10,935 nt of DNA from RGUW01 sp049421025 (GCA_049421025.1 JBMSMG010000058.1:1-10935), one strand, 5' to 3'; positions 1-6,394 are shown, counted from the stretch's first letter. Numbers and translations are program-made. Notes: a model not told the origin generated them from the letters alone.

Positions 1-2
1 GG

Positions 3-47
3 GCCACCCACACCGACTGGCAGCCGATTGGCTCGGATCAGGGCTGA
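3..47 (+). CDS. Possible C-terminal tail of an upstream gene (partial)
   Basis: One forward frame is open from the window edge and ends at TGA 45-47, giving the residues ATHTDWQPIGSDQG. The composition looks like an ordinary protein C terminus, but 14 residues are too few to name a family. The other two forward frames stop shortly after, at 59-61 and 73-75. A minus-strand reading of the same stretch, starting with an ATG at 64-66, is also open to the edge. Strand and reality are therefore uncertain. Confidence 0.3.
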   Translation, partial: ATHTDWQPIGSDQG

Positions 48-80
48 GCCACCTGTTCTGAGCCATCTGTGCTGAGCCAA
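44..80. repeat. 14-bp tandem repeat, about 2.6 copies
   Basis: The unit CTGAGCCACCTGTT at 44-57 is followed by CTGAGCCATCTGTG at 58-71 and a partial copy CTGAGCCAA at 72-80. Each copy contains TGA, and 14 is not a multiple of three, so the stops fall in all three forward frames (45-47, 59-61, 73-75). It sits directly on the end of the putative upstream gene. No function is known. Confidence 0.6.
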
Positions 81-123
81 CCCAAACCGAGCGTGGCCGC
101 ATGCTTTGGGGCCCCTCCTGCAC

Positions 124-149
124 GTGACCATGGTCATGACCATGGTCAC
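124..149. promoter_or_regulatory. Perfect 26-bp palindrome made of two 12-bp palindromes
   Basis: The stretch equals its own reverse complement over all 26 bases. It consists of two head-to-tail copies of TGACCATGGTCA (125-136 and 137-148), itself a palindrome, flanked by G and C. Each copy reads as (G/A)TGA-N6-TCA(T/C), resembling the half-site layout of CRP/FNR-family operators, though the outer bases do not fit the CRP consensus. It lies 24 bp before the ATG at 174, in the only sizeable non-coding stretch upstream of the DUF3122-ribD-mscS unit. It is a candidate operator for that unit; it could also form a cruciform or RNA hairpin. The binding protein is unknown. Confidence 0.45.
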
Positions 150-173
150 TGACGCAAGGGCGCCAAGACAGGC

Positions 174-749
174 ATGCCGCACAGTCACAAGTCATGCGGC
201 CACCAGCAAGGTGCCCTGCTTCCATACGCTGGCCATTCACCCGCCCATGGGAAAGGCCTCTTGATTCGCCTGCTGCCGGTTCTGCTGTCGTGCCTGCTGG
301 TGCTGCTAGGGCCGATCCAGCCCAGCTGGGCCCAGCTGCACACCCATCTCGATGAGAACGGCAGCGAAGTGGTGCGCAGCCTTGAAAGCCTGCGCGATCT
401 TGATTACCAGAGCTGGCAGCTGGTGGCCTACCGCACCGGGCCTGCCGGGCCCGATGCACCGTTGACCCTGCGCGTCGTTGGCTATCCCGGCAAGGTGCGG
501 CTCGATCACCCCACCGCCTTGCAGGTGAGTGCGGGGCGCCGCCACTGGGAGCTGGCCGACATCACCACCGCCAACCCCAAGCTGGCAGCCGACAGCCGCG
601 ATGCGGCAGCCGAGTTTGACCTCAAACCGCTGATCAACGATCTGGCCAACGACCGCCCCCTGCGGCTGGCCCTGGGCGGGGTGTTTGTCGAGCTGCCGGT
701 GCCGCCCTTTGTGGTGGCGGAATGGCGCAGCCTGCTGGAGGCGAGCTGA
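174..749 (+). CDS. Secreted DUF3122 family protein
   Basis: This 191-residue protein matches the cyanobacterial DUF3122 family, whose function is unknown. The N terminus carries a hydrophobic stretch at about residues 29-47 ending in PSWA-Q, a good signal peptide with likely cleavage after Ala53. The mature part would act in the periplasm or thylakoid lumen. The core contains LTLRVVGYPGKVRLDHP (about residues 97-113) and a basic-aromatic stretch RRHWELADIT, as in the family. The n-region before the signal core is unusually long. An in-frame TTG at 261, preceded by a GGGAAAGG purine run, would give a more normal 162-residue precursor and is a credible alternative start. The gene leads a tight operon: its TGA is 9 bp before the ribD ATG and lies in the same reading frame, so the two proteins are separated only by this stop. 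Confidence 0.75.
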   Translation: MPHSHKSCGHQQGALLPYAGHSPAHGKGLLIRLLPVLLSCLLVLLGPIQPSWAQLHTHLDENGSEVVRSLESLRDLDYQSWQLVAYRTGPAGPDAPLTLRVVGYPGKVRLDHPTALQVSAGRRHWELADITTANPKLAADSRDAAAEFDLKPLINDLANDRPLRLALGGVFVELPVPPFVVAEWRSLLEAS

Positions 750-758
750 GCCTTCGCC

Positions 759-1919
759 ATGGCGGCTATCTCTTCAGTGCCACCCCCTGTTTCACCGGCC
801 AATGCTGCGCAGTGGCTGCCGTGGATGCAGCGCGCGCTTGAGCTGGCGGCGCTGGGGGCAGGGCGCACCAGCCCCAACCCACTGGTGGGCGCGCTTGTGC
901 TCGATGCCCATGGGCAGCTGGTGGGCGAGGGCTACCACGTGCGCGCCGGCACGCCCCACGCCGAGGTGCACGCGCTCCATCAAGCGGGCGAGCGGGCCAG
1001 GGGCGGCACCCTGGTGGTGACGCTGGAGCCCTGCTGCCACCAGGGACGAACCCCGCCCTGCACAGACGCAGTGATCGCCGCTGGCATCGCCCGAGTGGTG
1101 GTGGCCATGGAAGACCCCAATCCCCAGGTGGCTGGTGGCGGCATCGCCCAGCTGCAGGCTGCCGGCATCGCGGTGATCACTGGCATCGGCGCAGCCGAAG
1201 CGCGCGCGCTCAACCGCGCCTTTGTGCACCGCATTGGCGCAGGGCGCCCGCTGGGTGTTCTCAAGTGGGCGATGAGCCTCGATGGCCGCACCGCCTTGAC
1301 CAATGGAGCCAGCCAGTGGATCAGCGGCCCGCCGGCCCGCGCCTGGGTGCACCGGCTGCGCGCCCGCTGCGATGCGGTGATTGTCGGCGGCGGCACCGTG
1401 CGCGCCGATGACCCCCTGCTCACCAGCCGCGGCCAGCGGGACCCCGAGCCGCTGCGGGTGGTGCTGAGCCGCAGCCTGGAGCTGCCTGAGGCCGCTCTGC
1501 TGTGGGACACCGCCACAGCAGCGACCCTGATTGCCCACGGGCCCGAGGCCCCCGCCAGCGGCCGCGCCAGGCTTGCGGCCATTGCGGCGGCGCACCCGGG
1601 GGTGCAGACGCTGGAGCTGAGCACCTGCACCCCGGCGGCGTTGCTTGAGGCCCTGGCGGATCGGGGCTGCAATCAGGTGTTGTGGGAGTGCGGCCCCGAG
1701 CTGGCCGCTGCGGCCGTGGGCGAGGGGTGTGTGCAGCAGGTGGCGGCGGTGATCGCCCCCAAGCTGCTGGGGGGCACCCCGGCGCGCACCCCCCTGGGCG
1801 AGCTGGGCATGAGCAGCCTCGAGCAGCTGCCGCGCTGGAACGCCAGTGCGCTGCAACACCTGGGCAGCGATCTGCTGTGGCAGCTCGATCTAACCGGCAG
1901 CCCCGGCCAAGCATGCTGA
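759..1919 (+). CDS. ribD: Bifunctional riboflavin biosynthesis deaminase/reductase RibD
   Basis: RibD catalyses two cytosolic steps of riboflavin (FMN/FAD) synthesis: deamination of the diaminopyrimidine made from GTP, then NADPH-dependent reduction of the ribose. The 386 residues hold both domains. The N-terminal deaminase has the zinc site H67-A-E69 and PCCHQGRTPPC (zinc ligands C92 and C101, catalytic E69). The C-terminal reductase starts near residue 164 and shows LKWAMSLDGRTA (168-179), SQWISGP and DAVIVGGGTVRADDPLLTSR (205-224). Near the end, VLWECGPELA replaces the more usual EGGP glycine-rich motif. The start is fixed by the upstream in-frame TGA at 747-749. Length is slightly above the usual ~360-370 because of a short N-terminal extension. 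The mscS gene follows after 4 bp, so co-transcription is likely. I see no FMN riboswitch upstream. Confidence 0.95.
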   Translation: MAAISSVPPPVSPANAAQWLPWMQRALELAALGAGRTSPNPLVGALVLDAHGQLVGEGYHVRAGTPHAEVHALHQAGERARGGTLVVTLEPCCHQGRTPPCTDAVIAAGIARVVVAMEDPNPQVAGGGIAQLQAAGIAVITGIGAAEARALNRAFVHRIGAGRPLGVLKWAMSLDGRTALTNGASQWISGPPARAWVHRLRARCDAVIVGGGTVRADDPLLTSRGQRDPEPLRVVLSRSLELPEAALLWDTATAATLIAHGPEAPASGRARLAAIAAAHPGVQTLELSTCTPAALLEALADRGCNQVLWECGPELAAAAVGEGCVQQVAAVIAPKLLGGTPARTPLGELGMSSLEQLPRWNASALQHLGSDLLWQLDLTGSPGQAC

Positions 1920-1923
1920 GCCC

Positions 1924-2964
1924 ATGGCCATGCCGTTGTTGATCCACCGAGCCGCCGCCGCGGTGCTCGCCGCCGTAGCCAGCTGGCTGCTGCTCGACCT
2001 GCTGGCGAGCCGCTGCCACAGCGGCAGCCTGGGACGGTTGCTGCTCAAGCGCTGCCGCCTCAGTCTCAGTGCCACCCTGCTGGTGGCGGGGCTGAGCTGG
2101 TGGCTGCTGAGCGTGCTGGCGAGCCTGGGGTGGGAAGCACCCCGCAGCGCTGAGCAGGTCCGCGATGCGCTGGTGACCCTGGGGGTGATGTGGACCCTGC
2201 TGCGCTGCAAAGGGGTACTGCTACGGCATATCCAGGCCAGCGGGCTCGTCCGCGATGAAGACAGCAGCCAGAGCCTCTACCTGTTTGACCTGAGCAACAA
2301 GCTGATCACCGCGGTGGTGGTGCTGATTGGCGTCATCGAAGCGCTGGAGCTCCTGGGGGTCTCGCCCCAGGTGCTGCTGGCCGCCAGTGGCTTTGGCGCA
2401 GCGGCACTGGGCTTTGGCGCGCGGGTGCTGATCGAGAACCTGCTCTCAGGCGTGATGCTCTACGTCAACAGGCCCTTTGTGATTGGCGATCTAATCCAGA
2501 TCCCCGAGCTCAACCTGGGCGGCACGGTGAGCGCGATCAGCATCTACTACACGCGCCTGCTGACAACCGATCAGCAGCCGCTGTATGTGCCCAACGCGGT
2601 GTTTGCCAGCAACGCGGTGATCAACGGCAAGCGCCGCAGCCATCGCGAACTGGTGCTCGACTTTGGCCTGCGCTACCGCGACCGAGACGCTATCGAAGCC
2701 ATCACCGCTGAGCTGCGCGATCTGCTGAAACGCAGCTCAGACGTTGCCGCCGAGCTGCCGCAGCGGGTTCATTTCAAAGGCTTTGGAGAATCGAGCCTCG
2801 ATCTGCGGCTGCAGTGCTTCTGCAGCGGCGATCTCGATGCAACCCTCGACCTGCAGCAGCGCCTGCTGCTCGAGATCGCCGCAGTGGTCGAGCGCCACGG
2901 AGCCGACATGCCCTTCCCCACCCGCACCCTCACACCAGCTGCGGATAGGCCGGATCTCCCTTGA
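1924..2964 (+). CDS. MscS-family small-conductance mechanosensitive channel
   Basis: This is a 346-residue inner-membrane channel of the MscS family, which releases osmolytes on hypo-osmotic shock. Hydrophobic segments are visible at about residues 10-28, 47-68, 82-100 and 126-147. The pore-lining TM3 is at 150-183, with the Gly/Ala-rich run LLAASGFGAAALGFGARVLI, followed by the family signature ENLLSGVMLYVNRPFVIGDLI. The beta domain follows, with YVPNAVFASNAVINGKRR (221-238), then the soluble alpha/beta vestibule domain to about 335. It is therefore larger than E. coli MscS (286 residues) through at least one extra N-terminal helix. Two start codons, ATG 1924 and ATG 1930, are equally plausible; the first lies 4 bp after the ribD stop. 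The last 35 bases overlap the end of the opposing DUF427 gene. Confidence 0.88.
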   Translation: MAMPLLIHRAAAAVLAAVASWLLLDLLASRCHSGSLGRLLLKRCRLSLSATLLVAGLSWWLLSVLASLGWEAPRSAEQVRDALVTLGVMWTLLRCKGVLLRHIQASGLVRDEDSSQSLYLFDLSNKLITAVVVLIGVIEALELLGVSPQVLLAASGFGAAALGFGARVLIENLLSGVMLYVNRPFVIGDLIQIPELNLGGTVSAISIYYTRLLTTDQQPLYVPNAVFASNAVINGKRRSHRELVLDFGLRYRDRDAIEAITAELRDLLKRSSDVAAELPQRVHFKGFGESSLDLRLQCFCSGDLDATLDLQQRLLLEIAAVVERHGADMPFPTRTLTPAADRPDLP

Positions 2965-3445
2965 ACGGTCCGATCACCTGAGAGGTGATCCAGCCGCCGT
3001 AAAAACCGCCGGGCTGCGGCAGCACCCGCTCGCCAGCCAGCCAGACCGCGTCCATGGCCCCCGGGTACAGGGCGTACCACCCGGCGATCGGGGCAAAGGC
3101 GGCCGTCGGCTCGGGGTATTGCCACACCGCGCGCTGCAGGCGCCGATCAGCAACCACCACATCGAAGTAACGCGCCACCCCCTTCCACTCGCAAAAACTG
3201 CGCCCCGCGGCCGGCTGCAGCAGCTCCAGCTGCATCGACGCAGGCGGCAGATAAATGGTGGGAGGGTGAAACGTCTCGCACACCTTCCAGATCGGCAACG
3301 TGCCGCCGCCACCGGCAGCGGCGGTGTCGCACAGCACCTGGCCGCCCACTTCAACCCGCACACGATCAACGCTGGCCCGCAGGTCTGGGGGCCTGGGGTA
3401 GTCAGCGACTCGTTCAGGCCCTAGCCCGGCCAACTGATCGGCCAT
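2930..3445 (-). CDS. DUF427 domain-containing protein
   Basis: The 171-residue protein matches DUF427, a small single-domain beta-rich family of unknown biochemical function common in cyanobacteria and actinobacteria. Family landmarks are YPRPP (16-20), VRVEVGGQVLCDT (29-41), ETFHPPTIYLP (57-67), CEWKGVARYFDV (85-96), AVWQYPEP (106-113) and the C-terminal FYGGWITSQVIGPFKG (148-163). The open frame extends to an ATG at 3502, but that start would overlap the Nif11 gene. The ATG at 3445 starts exactly at the family N terminus and lies 10 bp after the Nif11 stop, so I prefer it. It is the last gene of a minus-strand unit with the SRAP and Nif11 genes. The 3' end overlaps the mscS gene by 35 bp. 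A shared pathway with its neighbours is inference only. Confidence 0.85.
   Translation of the reverse strand: MADQLAGLGPERVADYPRPPDLRASVDRVRVEVGGQVLCDTAAAGGGGTLPIWKVCETFHPPTIYLPPASMQLELLQPAAGRSFCEWKGVARYFDVVVADRRLQRAVWQYPEPTAAFAPIAGWYALYPGAMDAVWLAGERVLPQPGGFYGGWITSQVIGPFKGDPAYPQLV
2972..2990. other. Perfect 8-bp hairpin at the mscS/DUF427 convergent junction
   Basis: GATCACCT at 2972-2979 pairs with AGGTGATC at 2983-2990 around a GAG loop. The hairpin begins 7 bases after the mscS stop and lies within the DUF427 coding sequence (the WITSQVI codons). It could serve as a 3' stem-loop for the mscS transcript. No T-run follows on the plus strand, so it is not a standard intrinsic terminator. Confidence 0.35.
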
Positions 3446-3455
3446 GTCTGTGGTT

Positions 3456-3701
3456 TCAGGCCAAGATGAAATGACGCAACTTGCGCGCCTCTTCTCCGGC
3501 ACGGCGCTGCAGCTCCTGGTCGCTGAGGGCCTGCTCTGCGCGCGCCTGCGCGGCGATCACATCGGTCTCATCGACGGCATACCCCGCGCCGCGAGCCAGG
3601 GCCAGAAACTGGTTGAGTTCCAGCGGCTGCTCGAGCTGCGCCTGCAACTGGGGATCCTGGCGGGCGGCCGTCACAAAGGCATCCAATTGCTCCAGGCTCA
3701 C
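3456..3701 (-). CDS. Nif11-domain small protein
   Basis: An 81-residue protein with a Nif11 domain: SLEQLDAFVTAARQDPQLQAQL, then ELNQFLALARGAGYAV and an acidic helical tail. In this family the domain occurs both in nitrogen-fixation loci and as the leader of ribosomally made peptides such as prochlorosins. This copy lacks a double-glycine cleavage site and a Cys/Ser/Thr-rich core after it. The C terminus is Glu/Arg/Leu-rich (LRHFILA), and no lanthionine synthetase or peptidase transporter is nearby, so it looks like a stand-alone domain protein rather than a peptide precursor. The frame is open upstream to an ATG at 3776, but GTG 3701 is preferred: it starts at the family boundary and overlaps the SRAP stop in a GTGA arrangement, typical of translational coupling. 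The role is unknown. Confidence 0.72.
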   Translation of the reverse strand: MSLEQLDAFVTAARQDPQLQAQLEQPLELNQFLALARGAGYAVDETDVIAAQARAEQALSDQELQRRAGEEARKLRHFILA

Positions 3702-4378
3702 AACGGCAGGTTCAGCTGGCCCTGGTCTAACCGCCCCTTGGCCGTGTTGCCTGATGCTGCTGGCGGCAGAGCACACCAGGCGGCTGGATCCCAGGGCTCA
3801 AGCAGAGGCTCCAGCGCCCGCAAACCGGGGCCATCGAGCGGTGAGAGCCAGGGCTCTTCGAGGCCTGCAGGAACGATCACCGGCATGCGGTCATGCAAGG
3901 GCGCGACCAGCGCGTTGGGCCGGGTGGTGAGCACGCAACAGCTCTCGAGCTCACTGCCATCAGGGCCGATCCAACGCTCCCACAGACCCGCCAGCCAGAA
4001 CAGCTCGCCGCCAGCCGGGGCGATGCGACGCCCTTTTTCAAAAAAGGCTGTTGCTGGAATCAAGCAGCGGCGGTGCCGCCAGGCGCCGCGAAAGGTGGCT
4101 TTCTCAGCCACGGTTTCGCTGCGGGCGTTAAACGGCCGCGGCCGGCGTTTGCCATCGGGCCCAGGCTCCAGCGGATTCTTAACCCAATCAGGCAGCAGGC
4201 CCCACAGCATCAGCGCTGCCTCGTGGTGGCCGTGCTCGCAGCGCAGCGCCAGCAGCGGCTCACCGGGCAGCACCAGCGCACGCGGGGCGTAGTGCTGCGC
4301 CAGCCCCGCAGGCAGCGCGCAGGCCAGCTGTGCCTCAACAGCTGCCAGGGGAGCATCAAGGGCAAAACGTCCGCACAT
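3698..4378 (-). CDS. SOS response-associated peptidase (SRAP) family, YedK/HMCES-like abasic-site protein
   Basis: SRAP proteins form a covalent thiazolidine link with abasic sites in single-stranded DNA, shielding them during replication. The 226-residue protein starts MCGRF, so removal of Met1 exposes the catalytic Cys2. Other active-site residues are in place: N84 within PFNARSET (82-89), E114 within CLIPATAFFEK (105-115) and H162 within TTRPNALVAPLHDRMPVIV (151-169). These correspond to C2, N75, E105 and H160 of E. coli YedK. The stretch GPDGKRRPRPFNARSE is DNA-binding-like and basic. The usual FYEW after CLIPA is FFEK here, a mild variant. It is the first gene of the minus-strand trio, ends in a GTGA overlap with the Nif11 gene, and is divergent from ftsH. 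No clear LexA box was recognised upstream. Confidence 0.92.
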   Translation of the reverse strand: MCGRFALDAPLAAVEAQLACALPAGLAQHYAPRALVLPGEPLLALRCEHGHHEAALMLWGLLPDWVKNPLEPGPDGKRRPRPFNARSETVAEKATFRGAWRHRRCLIPATAFFEKGRRIAPAGGELFWLAGLWERWIGPDGSELESCCVLTTRPNALVAPLHDRMPVIVPAGLEEPWLSPLDGPGLRALEPLLEPWDPAAWCALPPAASGNTAKGRLDQGQLNLPL

Positions 4379-4403
4379 GTCTCAACCCGTTCGGATACCC
4401 ACC

Positions 4404-4430
4404 CCCTAGGCGGATCGGCTCCGCCTAGGG
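4404..4430. promoter_or_regulatory. 11-bp-arm inverted repeat between divergent SRAP and ftsH genes
   Basis: CCCTAGGCGGA at 4404-4414 and TCCGCCTAGGG at 4420-4430 are perfect reverse complements around a 5-base TCGGC loop. The region between the two divergent starts is only 103 bp (4379-4481) and must hold both promoters. The repeat is 25 bp from the SRAP ATG and 51 bp from the ftsH ATG, so it could be a shared operator or a hairpin in either leader RNA. There is no following T-run, so termination is unlikely. It does not match the cyanobacterial LexA or Fur boxes I know. I could not confidently place -10 or -35 elements. Confidence 0.5.
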
Positions 4431-4481
4431 CGGTCCTAGCTTGGTCCCACTGTCGCGTGAAGCCAAAAGGCCCGCAGCACC

Positions 4482-6362
4482 ATGCCGATTCGTCAGGACG
4501 AAAACCAGCCCAACCGGCGCATCGGCATCGTCAACCTGATCCTGATTGGCTTCGGCGTGTTGCTGCTGTTCAGCAACTTTTTGCCCAACCCGGCGATGCA
4601 GGTGCCGCGGGTGCCCTACTCGCTGTTCATCGACCAGGTCAACGACAACAACGTCAAACGGGCCTACATCACCAGCGACCAGATCCGCTACGAGCTCAAG
4701 GCTCCGCCGGCCGAGGACGCCCCCACGGTGCTCTCGACCACGCCGATCTTCGACATGGATCTGCCCCAGCGGCTCGAGGAGCACGGCGTCGAATTTGCGG
4801 CCGCACCGCCCAAAAAACCGAGCTTCATCACCACAGCGCTGAGCTGGGTGGTGCCGCCTTTGATTTTTATTTTGGTGCTGCAGTTCTTTGCCCGCCGCAG
4901 CGGCATGGGCGGCGCCCAAGGCGCGCTGAGCTTCACCAAGAGCAAGGCCAAGGTGTATGTGCCCGATGAGGAATCGCGCGTCACCTTCGCCGATGTGGCC
5001 GGTGTCGATGAGGCCAAGGCCGAGCTCACTGAGATCGTCGATTTCCTCAAAACCCCGGAGCGCTACACCGCCATTGGCGCCCGCATTCCCAAGGGCGTGC
5101 TGCTGGTGGGCCCGCCTGGCACCGGCAAGACCTTGCTCTCCAAGGCTGTCGCCGGTGAGGCGAGCGTGCCCTTTTTCATCATCAGCGGCTCAGAGTTCGT
5201 CGAGCTGTTCGTCGGTGCTGGCGCGGCACGGGTGCGCGATCTGTTTGAAGAAGCCAAGAAGAAAGCGCCCTGCATCATCTTTATTGACGAGCTCGATGCC
5301 ATCGGCAAAAGCCGCGCCGGTTCGATGGGCGTGGTCGGCGGCAACGACGAGCGCGAGCAGACCCTCAACCAGCTGCTCACCGAAATGGACGGCTTTACCG
5401 GCAAAGACAAGCCGGTGATCGTGCTGGCCGCCACCAACCAGCCCGAAACCCTGGACGCGGCCCTGCTGCGGCCCGGTCGTTTTGACCGCCAGGTGCTGGT
5501 CGATCGCCCCGACCTCAGCGGCCGGCGCACCATTCTCGACATCTATGCCAAGAAGGTCAAACTGGCTGATGGGGTCGACCTCGATCGCATCGCCCAGGCC
5601 ACCGCGGGCTTTGCCGGTGCCGACCTGGCCAACCTGGTCAACGAAGCAGCGCTGCTGGCCGCCCGCGTCAGGCGCACCAGCGTTGAGCAGGGCGACCTCA
5701 ACGAGGCAATCGAGCGCGTGGTCGCCGGCCTCGAGAAAAAGAGCCGCGTGCTGCAACCCGATGAAAAGAAGGTGGTCGCCTATCACGAAGTCGGCCACGC
5801 GATCGTGGGTCACCTGATGCCTGGCGGCAGCAAGGTGGCCAAGATCTCGATCGTGCCCCGCGGCATGAGCGCCCTGGGCTACACCCTGCAACTGCCCACC
5901 GAAGAGCGCTTCCTCAACTCCAAAGAAGACCTCGAAGGTCAGATCGCCACCCTGCTGGGCGGCCGCAGCGCCGAAGAAGTGGTGTTCGGAGCCGTCACCA
6001 CCGGCGCGGCCAACGACCTGCAGCGCGCCACCGACATTGCCGAGCAAATGGTCGGCACCTATGGCATGAGCGAGATCCTGGGGCCGCTGGCCTACGACAA
6101 GCAAGGCGGTAGCCGTTTCTTAGGCGGCAACAACAACCCGCGCCGCTCGGTCAGCGACACCACCGCCCAGGCGATCGACAAAGAGGTTCGCTCCCTGGTC
6201 GACCGCGCCCACGACCGCGCCCTGGCGATCCTGCATCACAACCGCGACCTGCTCGAGCGCATCTCCCAAGAGATCCTCGACAAAGAGGTGATCGAAGGCG
6301 ACGAGCTCAAAGGCCTGCTCGCCGAGAGCGTCATGCCCGAGGAAGCCAAAGCGCTGGCTTGA
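4482..6362 (+). CDS. ftsH: Membrane-anchored ATP-dependent zinc metalloprotease FtsH
   Basis: FtsH is a hexameric AAA+ protease that extracts and degrades membrane and some soluble proteins. The 626 residues show the full architecture. TM1 is at about 14-33, the periplasmic/lumenal domain at about 34-118 and TM2 at about 119-136. The AAA+ module has Walker A GPPGTGKT (210-217), Walker B IIFIDELDAI (265-274), the second-region-of-homology arginines in LLRPGRFDR (R330, R333) and the aromatic pore loop FVG (243-245). The M41 protease has HEVGH (435-439), with D512 in TTGAANDLQRAT as the likely third zinc ligand. The pore segment reads FVGAGAARVRDLF rather than FVGVGASRVRDLF. Cyanobacteria carry several FtsH paralogues (for example FtsH2/3 in photosystem II repair, FtsH1/3 in iron acclimation); I cannot assign which one this is. 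A stem-loop follows the stop codon. Confidence 0.96.
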   Translation: MPIRQDENQPNRRIGIVNLILIGFGVLLLFSNFLPNPAMQVPRVPYSLFIDQVNDNNVKRAYITSDQIRYELKAPPAEDAPTVLSTTPIFDMDLPQRLEEHGVEFAAAPPKKPSFITTALSWVVPPLIFILVLQFFARRSGMGGAQGALSFTKSKAKVYVPDEESRVTFADVAGVDEAKAELTEIVDFLKTPERYTAIGARIPKGVLLVGPPGTGKTLLSKAVAGEASVPFFIISGSEFVELFVGAGAARVRDLFEEAKKKAPCIIFIDELDAIGKSRAGSMGVVGGNDEREQTLNQLLTEMDGFTGKDKPVIVLAATNQPETLDAALLRPGRFDRQVLVDRPDLSGRRTILDIYAKKVKLADGVDLDRIAQATAGFAGADLANLVNEAALLAARVRRTSVEQGDLNEAIERVVAGLEKKSRVLQPDEKKVVAYHEVGHAIVGHLMPGGSKVAKISIVPRGMSALGYTLQLPTEERFLNSKEDLEGQIATLLGGRSAEEVVFGAVTTGAANDLQRATDIAEQMVGTYGMSEILGPLAYDKQGGSRFLGGNNNPRRSVSDTTAQAIDKEVRSLVDRAHDRALAILHHNRDLLERISQEILDKEVIEGDELKGLLAESVMPEEAKALA

Positions 6363-6394
6363 GGCAAAGCACCCTGCCTTAAAGGGGCGTTGCC
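6363..6394 (+). terminator. Imperfect stem-loop immediately after ftsH
   Basis: GGCAA (6363-6367) pairs with TTGCC (6390-6394). Then, past an A-G mismatch, GC pairs with GC, and past a bulged A, CCCT (6372-6375) pairs with AGGG (6383-6386) around a 7-base loop. The structure starts on the base following the ftsH stop and could terminate or attenuate the ftsH transcript or protect its 3' end. No U-tract follows, so strong intrinsic termination is doubtful. The right arm covers TTG 6390, a possible upstream start of the next gene, which favours the ATG at 6417. Confidence 0.4.

Noticed and set aside
108..115. GGGGCCCC palindrome upstream of the DUF3122 gene
   Set aside because: An 8-base GC palindrome is expected by chance in DNA this rich in G and C.
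792..1859. Long open frame on the minus strand across ribD (355 codons)
   Set aside because: It lies fully antisense to a clear ribD, has low-complexity Gly/Ala/Gln/His-rich content and no recognisable domain. High GC content makes such shadows common.
3446..3502. Upstream ATG (3502) as the DUF427 start
   Set aside because: It would add 19 residues outside the family and overlap the Nif11 gene by 47 bp. The ATG at 3445 fits both the family boundary and operon spacing.
3456..3701. Nif11 gene as a modified-peptide precursor (prochlorosin type)
   Set aside because: There is no GG or GA cleavage site followed by a Cys/Ser/Thr core, and no lanthionine synthetase, radical SAM enzyme or export gene in the window.
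3702..3776. ATG at 3776 as the Nif11 start
   Set aside because: It would overlap the SRAP gene by 79 bp and add a non-family N terminus. The GTG at 3701 gives a GTGA overlap and starts at the domain.
3444..4969. Long plus-strand open frames (282 and 358 codons) opposite SRAP, Nif11 and the ftsH start
   Set aside because: The minus-strand SRAP, Nif11 and plus-strand FtsH proteins all show family motifs; these frames show none and are rich in Ser/Arg/Gln as expected for shadows.
5190..6104. 304-codon open frame antisense to ftsH
   Set aside because: It is the shadow of strongly conserved ftsH codons, with no domain and no plausible start context.
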